From contig WJXW01000011.1 of assembly GCA_015832175.1 (NCBI GenBank), positions 496,001 through 560,000 on the forward strand: a stretch of 64,000 nt of DNA, given 5' to 3'. A program made the position numbers and the translations under genes. The notes below the pieces were generated by a model. The model was given only the letters and a program-made list of their open reading frames with translations. It ran no database searches and had not been told where the DNA came from. Every line of letters starts with the position of its first letter. Position 1 is the stretch's first letter. This DNA is from Paraphaeosphaeria minitans. Its lineage: Eukaryota; Ascomycota; Dothideomycetes; Pleosporales; Didymosphaeriaceae. Below, one piece after another: positions 1 through 10,548 of the stretch.

Positions 1-2185
1 CAAGGATATCTGGAAGCAAGTCGTGCAAGAATTTGTACAGAAAGAGGTCAAGAAGTTGGGCCGAAACAACCAAGCTCTTGCTGTGCTCTACGAGATATTC
101 GCCGGAAATCACGACGATTGCATCGACGAGTTAGTCCCTGCTTCTGCCCGAGCTGGCTTCCAGATGATGAGTACGGATGGCGCTGGCACGACCGAGAATG
201 CTCTCCAAGGCCTCGACAGATGGCGCGAGACTCTTACACTCGTCTTGAACAACCGAAGTGAAGGTGACCCAGCGGCTTTGGTCTCCCTTGGTAAACTGCT
301 AGCCGGCTATGGTCGCGTTGAAGCAGCGCACATCTGCTTCATTTTTGCGCGATCCAGAGCTCACATCAACGGCGTGGATGATCCCGAGGCCAACATTGTA
401 CTTATTGGCGCTGATCACAAGAAAAATCCCTTGGACCTGGGCATCGACTTGGACCCGGTATTGCTGACCGAAGTGTACGAATTTGGCTTGTCCTTGTCTG
501 CCCAAGGAAGCTCTTTCATAATTCCGCACCTGCAAAACTACAAGCTTGCTCACGCATATCAACTAGCAGAGTACGGCCACCGGGCCGATGCTCAGGCTTA
601 CTGCGACGCCATTACAGCATCCATGAAAGCGACTACAAAAATCTCACCTTACTTCAACGGTAGCTTTGTTGCAATGCTCGAAGATCTCAGCAAGCGCCTA
701 TCACAATCTCCTAAGGATGGGTCAACCTGGCGCACAATAACAAATACGGACAAGTTAACAAGTTCGCTGTTCTCGAAGTTCACGAATTTCGTTGCAGGCG
801 ATGACGAGGATGCCGCTCCCAATGCCTCTGCTGGAGATGCCGGTCCTTTTGCGAAGATTGCTGGCGGCACACCGACCCTAAGCCCTACACAATCCAGCGC
901 AGACCTTTACGGAGCGTATTCCGGCTTTGGTATTGCTCCCACTGCGCCATCTGCGCCAGGAAACTCTAAGTATGCACCCTCAAATGCCTACGCGCCCAGG
1001 ACATCGATGGAATCCACCCGATCCAAGTACGAGCCCCAGGGTCGTCCTTCATTAGAGTCGAACGACAGCAACGTAGGAATGCGCGCAGTCTCCGACTCTT
1101 ACATCCCGTCGCCCCAGATTCCCAACGCCTTTGCCCCACCCCAACAAGCCCAGCTCAGCCCCCATCCACCATCCCTTTCCAAAGCGCATTCGTACTCTCC
1201 TCTCCGAACAGAGTACAACGCTTCCGGGCCTTCATATGGCAACCTTTACCAACCTGCGCCTGTGGCTACCGCAATAGAGCCTGCTCCATCGTATGGAGGT
1301 TTCCAGCCTCTTCAAGCCAGCTTCGATGACTCGCCAACTCTATCGAGCGGCTTCCAACCTCCAAGCAGCTCTTTCGAATCCTCGTCGTACCAACCTTATC
1401 AGCCATCCGAGGAAGACTTTACGGGGCAATCCCTCAGACCCAAGAAGTCTTTCATGGACAACGACGATGACGACCTCGCTACCCGTGCCGCCGCTCTCAA
1501 AATATCAGGATCGTCCAATTCCAAGGCAGAGAACGACCGCCTCGCAGAGGAAGCGTTCCGCAAGGCCGCCGAAGAAGACGCAAAGCGCGACAAGGAGGCC
1601 GCTGCGCAGAAGAAACCTGGCAGCTGGCTTGGCGGTTGGTTCGGTGGCGGCGCAAAGAAGGACAATGCTATGCCGGCGAACAAGCCCATCAAGGCGAAAC
1701 TCGGAGAAGAGAACAGTTTCAAGTACGACCCGGAGCTCAAGAAGTGGGTGAACACCAAAGGCGGCGCGGCGGAAGCTGCCAAACCCATGACTACTCCACC
1801 TCCACCACGAAGCGGTCCACCAAGCAGGGCCGTCTCCACACAGAGCGGCATGGGTCCTCCAAGCTCTCTACCCAATGCGAATGGCCTGCCCATCCCGCCG
1901 ACATCACACCCCGGGCCCGGGCAAAGGAGCTCCTCCATGCCGCCGCCAATGGGTCTTCCAGGCTCGCGGGCGAGCACACCAGGCTTCCCATCTGACAACG
2001 AGGGTTCGAGACCGCCAGTGTTGACGCGACCTAGTATGCCCGCTGTACCACCTAGCAGGCCGGGCACGGGCATGAGCACGGCGAGCAGTATTGACGATCT
2101 GCTGGGTGCGCCGCAGGCGAGGAAAGGTGCAGCGAAGGGGAAGAAGAAGGGCGGGCGGTATGTCGATGTTATGGCGAAATCGTGA
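1..2185 (+). CDS. SEC16: Sec16-type COPII coat assembly protein, 3' part (5' end outside window)
   Basis: The reading frame is open to the left edge (codons from base 2), so this is the C-terminal 727 residues of a longer gene ending at TGA 2183-2185. Sec16 is a peripheral ER-membrane scaffold that organises ER exit sites and binds COPII coat subunits. Visible here are the end of the helical central domain (about residues 1-230 of the fragment, including NYKLAHAYQLAEYGHRADAQ, an ancestral-coatomer-element-like helix pair), then a long Pro/Ser/Gln-rich disordered stretch, and near residues 540-590 the conserved C-terminal block with GWFGGGAKKD followed by KAKLGEENSF and YDPELKKWVN, typical of fungal and animal Sec16. 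No intron is seen in this part. The codon-biased long ORF on the opposite strand (1399-2343) is a shadow. Family assignment is confident; the N-terminus is unknown. Confidence 0.9.
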   Translation, partial: KDIWKQVVQEFVQKEVKKLGRNNQALAVLYEIFAGNHDDCIDELVPASARAGFQMMSTDGAGTTENALQGLDRWRETLTLVLNNRSEGDPAALVSLGKLLAGYGRVEAAHICFIFARSRAHINGVDDPEANIVLIGADHKKNPLDLGIDLDPVLLTEVYEFGLSLSAQGSSFIIPHLQNYKLAHAYQLAEYGHRADAQAYCDAITASMKATTKISPYFNGSFVAMLEDLSKRLSQSPKDGSTWRTITNTDKLTSSLFSKFTNFVAGDDEDAAPNASAGDAGPFAKIAGGTPTLSPTQSSADLYGAYSGFGIAPTAPSAPGNSKYAPSNAYAPRTSMESTRSKYEPQGRPSLESNDSNVGMRAVSDSYIPSPQIPNAFAPPQQAQLSPHPPSLSKAHSYSPLRTEYNASGPSYGNLYQPAPVATAIEPAPSYGGFQPLQASFDDSPTLSSGFQPPSSSFESSSYQPYQPSEEDFTGQSLRPKKSFMDNDDDDLATRAAALKISGSSNSKAENDRLAEEAFRKAAEEDAKRDKEAAAQKKPGSWLGGWFGGGAKKDNAMPANKPIKAKLGEENSFKYDPELKKWVNTKGGAAEAAKPMTTPPPPRSGPPSRAVSTQSGMGPPSSLPNANGLPIPPTSHPGPGQRSSSMPPPMGLPGSRASTPGFPSDNEGSRPPVLTRPSMPAVPPSRPGTGMSTASSIDDLLGAPQARKGAAKGKKKGGRYVDVMAKS

Positions 2186-5100
2186 TGTGTTAATGCATTG
2201 TTTTCAAAGGCTTCATTATGGGGTTTCGGTGTTGTTACAGATGGCTTCTTGAATGAAGAGAAGAGTAGACGTGGCATGACATGCCTTCCCATGCCTTCAA
2301 CGGCTGTTTTTGTATAACTATGCATGATGTTTTGCGAGCCCATTTATCCCGCGGAACAGGCTTCCGCGGAATGTAATATCTATCTCTGTCTATGTTTGTA
2401 TCCTGACGCCACCTACCTACCTACCTGCTTGACCTCAACGACTGTACGACATCTCATCTCCAGGCCCACGACTTAGTCTACAACACTGCACCGTCCGCTC
2501 ACAGCCCACCTTGCTCATGCATCTTCACCGCACACAAAGCTTGCCCACACTACCGCGACACTCACCTCCCTACCGCGTGACCCATGTACCTCCTCCTCGG
2601 CCCGAATAGGCACGGGATGCGGACCCGCGCATCGCTTCTCTTCCCGCCCCCACGTCTGCCGCGCTACCACGCATGCGCGATACGTATTACGTACGCAAGG
2701 ATGTCGAGGACGCAATGACGCGACGTAGATCTGCACGTCTGCAAGAGCCACGCCACTCACGCACATATCTACCGTAACCCCATCCGACATATACGGTAAT
2801 ATCTAGGTACAAGGAGGCACACGTAAGAGCACAATCCACTGTGTATCTAAGAATATGAGGTGCTGGTGGTAGCTCATGTCTTCCGAAGAATGGATATTTC
2901 AATACCAGGATAGTAGGTAGTCGCTGCTTTCCAAGCCGAAACAATTGAATCTCAGTGCTCAAGATGGCTACCCGCTTGACTACACAAAATAAGCGTCATG
3001 GTGTGGAAGGCTTGTGCACAGAACTTACGGTATATGATTCTGGGAGTACTATTTTCTCAAGGATTATGTGCTCACCTCGGGTTAAGCGGAGAGTGGTACG
3101 TCGACAAGTATACGCTCCCTTCTGTGCATGTCGGTAAAAATGATAAAAAGAGTAAATGCATGAAAGCCTTTTGGTAACCTAAACATTGGACTCCTTTTTA
3201 GCGTTGGATGGCTTACGAGAAGTCTTGCTATTGAACCTACTAATATGAAAGTATGCGGTTATATGTAACGTGCCGCCTGCAAAAAGTGTAACACTGAACA
3301 TATGAGATTTCCGGGGACAACTAGAATTTGAAGGCGTTCTTCGGCGATGCGGTAGTCTGGCGGAGGACGGCAGCATCGTGCTCAGTACCCGAGTATGTAT
3401 CTGGCTGTGGTTGCAAGGTCCAGACACTGACTATGGGAAAATTCTTATGTGAAGTCGTGTCCTTGATTTGAGTTCCGTCATACTGTAGGTGCCGCGAGGC
3501 GACTCCGACGGAGGGCTGTGAGTGGCCATCGACACGGCGGATCGTTTTTGCAAGGCTGAAATGTCGAAGACCTAGGTAAGCTTGGACGCCGACAACTGTT
3601 CCTGGTCATGTATGCGGAGAATTTTAGAGAATGATTTGGAGGAGAGATGAGCCAAACGGATCTATTCAATTGAAAGCAAGTGTGACTGTCGCCAAGCTTA
3701 TCATCTAGGTACCTAATAAAGTGTAAGATGGGGCTGAATAATCATCATAACAACGGGTGTAGACGCGCTTTGCCTGTAATGCCATAGGTAAAGCACGGCT
3801 TGATCAGGTTTAGCGGGAGGCTACAGTAGGTATAAAATGTCTGCCCAAGGTGCCACGACTTCGGGTTAGGTTTCTCTACCGCCTGTCTACAATTCCGCGA
3901 TGTATGCCGCAGAACATGCCGACGGAAGGCCTCGCCTATGCTATTACTCGGATACTTACCCTGAGTGATACATGCAGATACTACAATGATGTTGCCATTA
4001 CCTAAACGGAGCGAGCCGGCTGGTGGCGCAACGGACCTTCACGTCGACTTTCATTACCTATAAACGGACAAGGCGCACTTCTGTCTGACATCCGTTTCTG
4101 CTGCCATTGCAACGTTATGTCTCTGCGATTGTTCGCGAAGAGATGGGAAGACGCGGTATAGAGCACGGTCGCGCCGCGCTAGGCATAGGTACCGACCTAT
4201 GGTACCTACTACCTAGGTAGATAGTAGCCAAGACCCAATCACCCATCTTACGCTCCTTAGTCACTCAGCTCTTATAGGTATGGCCCGCTTTCCGCTGGCC
4301 AAGGCTTCTAATCTCGATCCGAAAACTTGGGTCACCCTGTCAGCCGCAGCACTCCCAAGAACCTCGATGATGCCGTTGATGCCGCAAGCAGCCGATTGAG
4401 AATGCTTGTTCTCGCATGGTATGGCCGGAGTAATCAGTCGCAGTTGAACGTGACCGGCTGAGCACACGTATCGACAGGTTCGGTGGCGCTGTCTTGGTGA
4501 GCGAAATATTGGAGATGTGAAGACTGTTGGAATCTCTCCGTGGTGGGCCGGTCTCGTGTCCAGAAAGCAGGAGTAGCTCATTAAGGTATATCTTTCGATT
4601 CTCCCACCCACATCGGACGTGAAGCTGATTTCAAATTAGTATTTCGATCACCGAAACAAGAGCTTCAACTGTGTTTAACCTGACAAATCTGAAGCTTTAG
4701 AAGGTTCCATGAACTGCAATCTCTTGCGACTTGATAAAGATGAGCGTCTAGAGTCACTGACGAACAACGCCGCTCATGTGTCGACAAGCTTGAAGAGATA
4801 TGCACTGGTTAGGACCCCAAATATGGTGCAACAGTCCGGCCCAAAGGACGAAAATAATGAGAAGTTTGCATATCTCAATGGTATCCGTTCCTGGGGATGC
4901 TGATATTCTGGAAGAGTGGGTATCCCTATCGTCATCTCGCAAGACATACCCTGGTGTGGTCGGCATGCTCTTTGGAGCAACACTGAGCACCAGCTTGGTT
5001 GTTGAGCATAGATGACTATTGCGGTAATAACGTGTTTGTGTGCTGCATGACCTGAAACTCAAGAAGCTGCAATGCTTGGAAAGAGCTTTGAGAGCACTAT

Positions 5101-6077
5101 GTTGCCCCACGAAGAGCAATGCAATGCTAAGGATTCTGGCAAGTAGTGCATGAGACTTGGATGACACGGGAAAGAGGCGACAAAACTCCAGTTTGGCATG
5201 CCTTCACTTTTTCTGATCTCACGATCCCGACTTTTATAGAGTTGGCATGACATACCTCCTCTTGGCGCTCGTCTCTTTTGGCTCGTTTCGGCTTTCACTC
5301 ATCGCGCGTTTGAACGTATGCATCGCCACGGTCGGCTCAGTGTCATCTCCCCAACACGCTCGTTGCAGGACCCGTCATCCACAGAGCGCATTTACGGTGA
5401 ACGATGAGTTGGTCTTTTCGCTGAAGAACGGGATGTGCGAGGCGAGCAAAAGAAGAAAGGCCGAGCTCATGCCCTAGGGTGCCAGTTTGCGGGCTCACCG
5501 GCACATAGCAGTGCGAGGGAGTGTTGAGGCCGCGTAATGCAAGACGAGGAAGAGAAAGCTGGCGGAGTGGGAAGCGCCTTCCGTCCTTGCGATCGACCTC
5601 TCACATCTACCACCGCCATCCTCCTGGCAACAAAGTCTCGACTGCCCAAACAGAAGCGCATCAAAACCATGATGCGAGTTTTTTCGTGATGGCTCGAGCG
5701 ATCACAGCTGCAAAGCCGACTGGATTCGTTCCTGCAGGCGGACGTCCTGACCCATCCCTTCGCTCCAGCCGCATTCCTCAACAAACGTGGCAGCGCTCTA
5801 TATACAGCCCGCAACGGAAAGAGCTCAGGTCACGCTCACATTCACCCAAGTCCATCACCGGGCTCCACTCACTTTTAGCGTCAATGCACCCGCTATATAA
5901 TCTCTCTCGCTAGCTCTTCCTGTCCTTCTGCACCTTTCTTTGCACATCTCTCCACAGCCTCTATCAAAGCTCCCGCTTTACCTACTTCCGATAGACTTCA
6001 TCTCCACGTTTCAGGCTTTGAGTTTGGTTCGCTTCGACATCATTCCGAATTCCCGTTGCAACACCACCAACTACAGG
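2186..6077. other. Intergenic, no recognised gene; TAGG-type microsatellites
   Basis: Beyond the Sec16 3' flank I find no ORF with recognisable domains or fungal codon bias; the open frames are short and occur on both strands. It holds (ACCT)n at about 2410-2427 and a cluster of palindromic TAGGTACC/CCTAGGTAGG motifs at about 4183-4226. The final few hundred bases are CT-rich with TATA-like elements and look like the promoter of the secreted-protein gene at 6078. Confidence 0.5.
5894..5900 (+). promoter_or_regulatory. Probable TATA box for the secreted-protein gene at 6078
   Basis: TATATAA lies 178 bases upstream of the ATG. It is followed by a CT-rich tract, the usual fungal core-promoter arrangement. 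The placement is inferred from sequence only. Confidence 0.4.
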
Positions 6078-6649
6078 ATGAACGCTTGCATATTTCTCTT
6101 CACCTTTTTTGTAGCGTCTGTCGTCGGTCTACCGCATGTCGCTATGATCGATACGCCGGTCGTCCGCGACGTGGGCCTGATCTTCGACGATCGGTACTAC
6201 CGTAAGCACCCTCACCCATCATAGCTGTATTGTATAGGCGCCGCGTACTAATTCTTCACAGAAGGCAACTCCACGTTCATCTTCGAGCTCCCGGGCAAGC
6301 CCACTTGCATCCCCATCAACGTGGACTCCAACTCCCGTCCTCGGTAAAAGCTCCCACTCTCACGCAAGCGTTGCAAATACCTAACCAGAACTGTAGAGGC
6401 TTTAGCATCAAGTCGGTCCAGATTTGCAAGCCCACCACGTGCGCCTTCTTCACTGGGGAGAAGTGCACTAGTAAGTCTACTGGCACTTTTTCTGTCACGT
6501 GCAAGGGCCCTGGCGACGTGCCGAACCACGACTCGAACAATGTCTACAAGTCATATATATGCGGAGAGAACATCTCCAAGCGTGCCGGCCTGGAGGACAC
6601 GAAGGCACTTGTCACCGTGCCACATAACTCGAATGCAGGCATGGTCTAG
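6078..6649 (+). CDS. Small secreted cysteine-containing protein, 3 exons
   Basis: Exons 6078-6201, 6262-6343 and 6397-6649 join in frame to give 152 residues. Intron 1 has donor GTAAGC, branch TACTAAT and acceptor CACAG; intron 2 has donor GTAAAA, branch CTAAC and acceptor TGTAG. The N-terminus MNACIFLFTFFVASVVG is a clear signal peptide. The mature part has six cysteines (in PTCIP, ICKP, TTCAF, EKCTS, VTCKG, YICGE), consistent with three disulfides, and no membrane segment. I do not recognise the family. Size, signal peptide and even cysteine count fit a fungal small secreted protein, possibly effector-like, but function is unknown. A TATA-like element lies 178 bases upstream. Confidence 0.72.
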
Positions 6650-9600
6650 GTACGATGGACGTTTGCGTATGGAAGCTGTTCATACTGATCACGTTTCCAG
6701 ACTGCTTCTTCTCTTCGTCTTGTCCCGACCGCCACCATCTCTCGACGCTCAGTTTCTAGCCAAATCAGTTCAGCAATCATTGCCATTGCGACTTTGACAT
6801 CCTTCCCAGAGCTACATGTTTTGTTCCATAATGGCTTCCAGAGAGGTTTGATATATTGGGATGGTGCCCTGTTAGACTCAATTTGCTACCACGCATGTCT
6901 TAGAATAAAAGTGTTTTCCGTGAGGATTTCCAGAAGAAATGCGCCAGTGATACGCCATTGAAGCTCAGAGTAGGTATCGATGGTGGTAGGTAGGATTGCA
7001 TTGCATTGCGCTGGCAGCATTCCTGGGCTGCGGTGAACAAGTCGCGGGTTCATCACAACAACGGCGTCGTAGTGCTACCTACGGTACCTACCTATTTTCT
7101 GGCTAGACTATGTGGATGACCAGCAAGTCGACGACAATTCAATCTTGCGCGGCAGCGGCCTCCTCGATATTACATGAATGAAGCATTTCGGGGGTGTACT
7201 GGGGTAGCATCACCTCATTGCGAGGTTGTTGTTCACATTTGACCGAAGGTAAGAAGGAAAGAGCGAGTAGGCCTCGTCAGGCTTAGGCAGGTACCCTGGA
7301 AGGTAGGCAACGGCGGCCCACACCACACACCACATAACACACCACACTGCACTGCACCTTCGTACCCTTACCCCCCTGGAGACAGATTTTCGGTCCGCAA
7401 ATCCGTGGACCGCCTCCACAACCACGCCCCGGAGGACTCGAGAAGACGTTCTTCAAGCGCCGAGCACCTCACTAGTGCTCGAAAATAGTGAGGGTGTCTC
7501 CTGCTGCAAGTCCACGATGGATGCGGACAGCCGTCCTGGCAGCTTCGGAATTTAGCGCGGCATGCCCCCAGTACTCGCACGAACCCGGCAGCTCTTTGTT
7601 CTACGTACGTGTGCTCACGTTGGCCTCTCGGACTACCTGCTCTCGTCGACCACAATACATCTGCTGGCTTCTATGCCGCCAACACATGACGGCAGAAGCC
7701 CGGGTCGCCACCGTGTACGACGAGTGTGCTGTCACAGGCAGGTGCAGCGGCTCTGCTGCATGCAAGCCGTTGACGGGAGCTCAATGGGAAGGAGGCGAAG
7801 ACGCTGGACTCGAAACTGGCAAGCCTACGCCTCTTTTGGTTGGAGCTGCAGTCGTGCAAGATGATCGGAGCTCGAGAGAAGAATGCGTTCCGCTCCAGGA
7901 ACAGATGGACTGATTCTACCTAGATACCTACCGTGGACCAGTGGGGGCTGCGTCCTCGATCACACTGTGAGAGCGGGGTAATTGCCCCTCCTCCTGAATC
8001 GTTGCGGGCCACGAAAAGCGTACAATCTACCGCGGTGGTACGGCATCGCTCCCGACGGCGGCGCCGACATCTCGGAAGGGACTTGAGGGCCTTCGTCCTT
8101 GGACAGTAGATACGAACACACGTCCCACGGCGGCTCTTCTCTGCTCTTGTCCAGGCCAGACTCGCACAAAGCCAGCAGTGATTGGAGCAGGAGGATGCGG
8201 GGAACGCTGGCGGCGGGTCTGAAACGCTTGTCGCTATCGATACCCGTAGGGCTAAGCTCATGTCGATTTAGGCTTTCCGTTTGGACATGGCGGTGAGACT
8301 GCGAGAAATCACGCGTTTCCTAGATCGGATGCAGCGTAGTCACGGTGCAGGCCACTTCGTCCGCCAGATGTCACACACGCCTGCAACGCCGCGAGCGCCT
8401 CCACCACGCACTGATGGCGAACGCTGTGGAGACGAATACCTACCTACTCATGGACAGAGCGAACCAACGTAGCTAGATGGAGACGAATATCTACCTACTC
8501 GTGGACAGAGCGAACCAACGTAGCTAGATGGAGACGAATATCTACCTACTCATGGACAGAGCGAACCAAGGTAGGTAGGTAGGTAGGTAGATGGAGACCG
8601 GCCACTTCTCGAATGTTCGGAAGCGTATTGGCGAAGTCGCTGGGCCACTTATGAATCCATTATCCAACCATGCTCGCCTGCACGGACTCGTAGGTAGTAG
8701 ATACCTAGCCTTCTGCTGAAGCCCCGCCGGCGGCAGACGTGAAGAGCTTCCTTCGCTGTGGCCAGACGCGCAGATCTGCACCCCTCGATTGGGGGAGCGT
8801 GCATTTCAGTCTCGGACCATCGCTGCCATGGACGCAGATGACGTCCATTGGTCCACCACGGCGCTCTCGTCGCTCTCGCAAGAATGGGCCAGACGGTCGC
8901 TTGTCAAGTAGCTGTTAAAAACACCACGGCTACCGCGCGCAAAATTCGGGCGGGCCCACACAAGGGGCTCGTGGTCACTGGTCCCTCGTCCCTCGGGACC
9001 TTGGGCGAAACGTGCCCAAGATACCTACTGCACCTGCGAGAGGCGTGTACATACTCGAAGCCATGCAGTGCCCCGGTACCGGGACGGCAAGGGAAATGCA
9101 GGCTGCGGTCGTGCAGCTTTGCCGTACTCGCGCGTGTTGATGTGGACATTGAACTGCGATTGCGCGCTGCAGGCTGGTGCCTGTCCGGCAGGGCCAATAT
9201 AGGCGGCAAAGCGTGAACGGAGAGACTCGAGCTGCGTGCTAATAAAATACGGCAGACGGTGGCTTGCATGTCGGTCCCTGTAGTAGGACCTAGGTAGGTA
9301 GTCAGGCCCAGTCGTTTAAAGGCATCAGGGTCTACTGCCGCCCTTCGTCACCGCACTCCGCCGCAACACTGTACCATAGTCTACTGTAACTCTTCGCGCG
9401 CTGTGGTGTTTTTGAACTTTGGGCACTGTCGTCGCTCTTTTCCGAGTCTGTCCTTTGCAATCCGAGCTCACTGTTGCGCCCACCGTCCAGAACCCTTCCT
9501 CTCGGAGCGCGGACGGACCACACGCTGCCGCGGCTCAGCGCTTGGGACCAACTCCACCAGTAGCCCAGCGGACCTCTCGCAAGCCATCCCAACGACGAAT

Positions 9601-9814
9601 TTCCTCCAGACCGGACCGCAGCACCCAAGCCAGCGTGGGCGCCCGCCCTGTGTACCTATTACTTTGTACGTAGAGCGTTGTTGCTGCACCATCCATGGCT
9701 CAGAGGAGCTTGCGTGCCCCCCCTTCCCCCTCACCGCCCGGCCTGCCCACCCCACAGCACCGCCCGCGCCGTGAATATTGGCTGATGTGGGCTTCAGTGT
9801 ATTTCTAGTAGAAA
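6650..9814. other. Intergenic; minisatellite and TAGG repeats, PUF promoter/5' UTR
   Basis: No convincing gene was found: the ORFs overlap on both strands, lack domains and lack the C-ending codon bias of neighbours. The interval contains several TAGGTACCTA-type motifs (about 6970, 7075-7097, 7915-7933, 8692, 9287), a 51-bp tandem repeat at 8427-8579 and a (GGTA)n run. The last 400 bases are pyrimidine-rich and probably form the promoter and 5' UTR of the PUF gene. Confidence 0.5.
8427..8592. repeat. 51-bp tandem repeat (3 copies) ending in a (GGTA)n microsatellite
   Basis: Near-identical units start at 8427, 8478 and 8529. Each carries TGGAGACGAATA and GGACAGAGCGAACCAA. The third runs into GGTAGGTAGGTAGGTAGGTAG at about 8570-8590. 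Copies differ by one or two transitions. Confidence 0.85.
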
Positions 9815-10511
9815 ATGGCCTTCTCCACGGGTATTGGAGAGCGCAGTGGCCTCCGGTCGCCTCGCGAAGAGTCGTCGTTCGCTTCCCTCAACCTTACGAG
9901 CCCTCTGCGTGCCGTCGGTAGCCAGATGGCATCTTCCTCCGCCAGCGATGCTCGCGGCCAGCTGCACCGACGATTCACTACGAACAACATCCCAACACTG
10001 AGCACCCCTCTGTCCCCAATTGGGCAGCAGCGAAGACAGGCGGCTGAGCCGACCGACTTCACCACTACCACCGCGGTATGTAGCTGCCTCATTTCATACT
10101 GTTCGACCTGCAAACACATCTTGCGCCTTGTCTTCCATGTCGCCATGTGAGAGAAAATGGAATTCGTGAAGAGTGCAGGGTGCTTGCATGGTTGGGCTAG
10201 GACACTGTGCGCGGCTTTGTCCATGAACAGCACTGCATACACTGCAGAGAGGAGCTGCATGCGATGTGCTCATCTGAGCGGTGCACCTGCAGCTGCTTTG
10301 CGCTCGAAAACCTACGTGACCGAGAAAAAAGGCTGACGAACTGCTCAGACGTACCATAAACTGCAAGTGGTAAGCGAGCTTTCGTCCTTCACCGCGCGAT
10401 ACAATTCAACTGTTTGGTTTGAGCGCGCTCCTGCCTTCACTCGAGTCCCAATCGTCGCGCTAGCGCCGGCGCCTTGGTGATATACGCAGGGACACGCTCT
10501 CAACCACCCTA

Positions 10512-10548
<37 letters not shown>

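Noticed and set aside
1399..2343. 314-codon open frame antisense to Sec16
   Set aside because: It lies opposite a conserved coding region, has low-complexity Pro/Ser/Gly content and no domain. It is a shadow of the C-ending codons on the plus strand.
4754..5167. 137-codon minus-strand ORF with a hydrophobic N-terminus
   Set aside because: The N-terminus could pass as a signal peptide, but codon use is unlike neighbouring genes, there is no motif, and overlapping frames exist on both strands.
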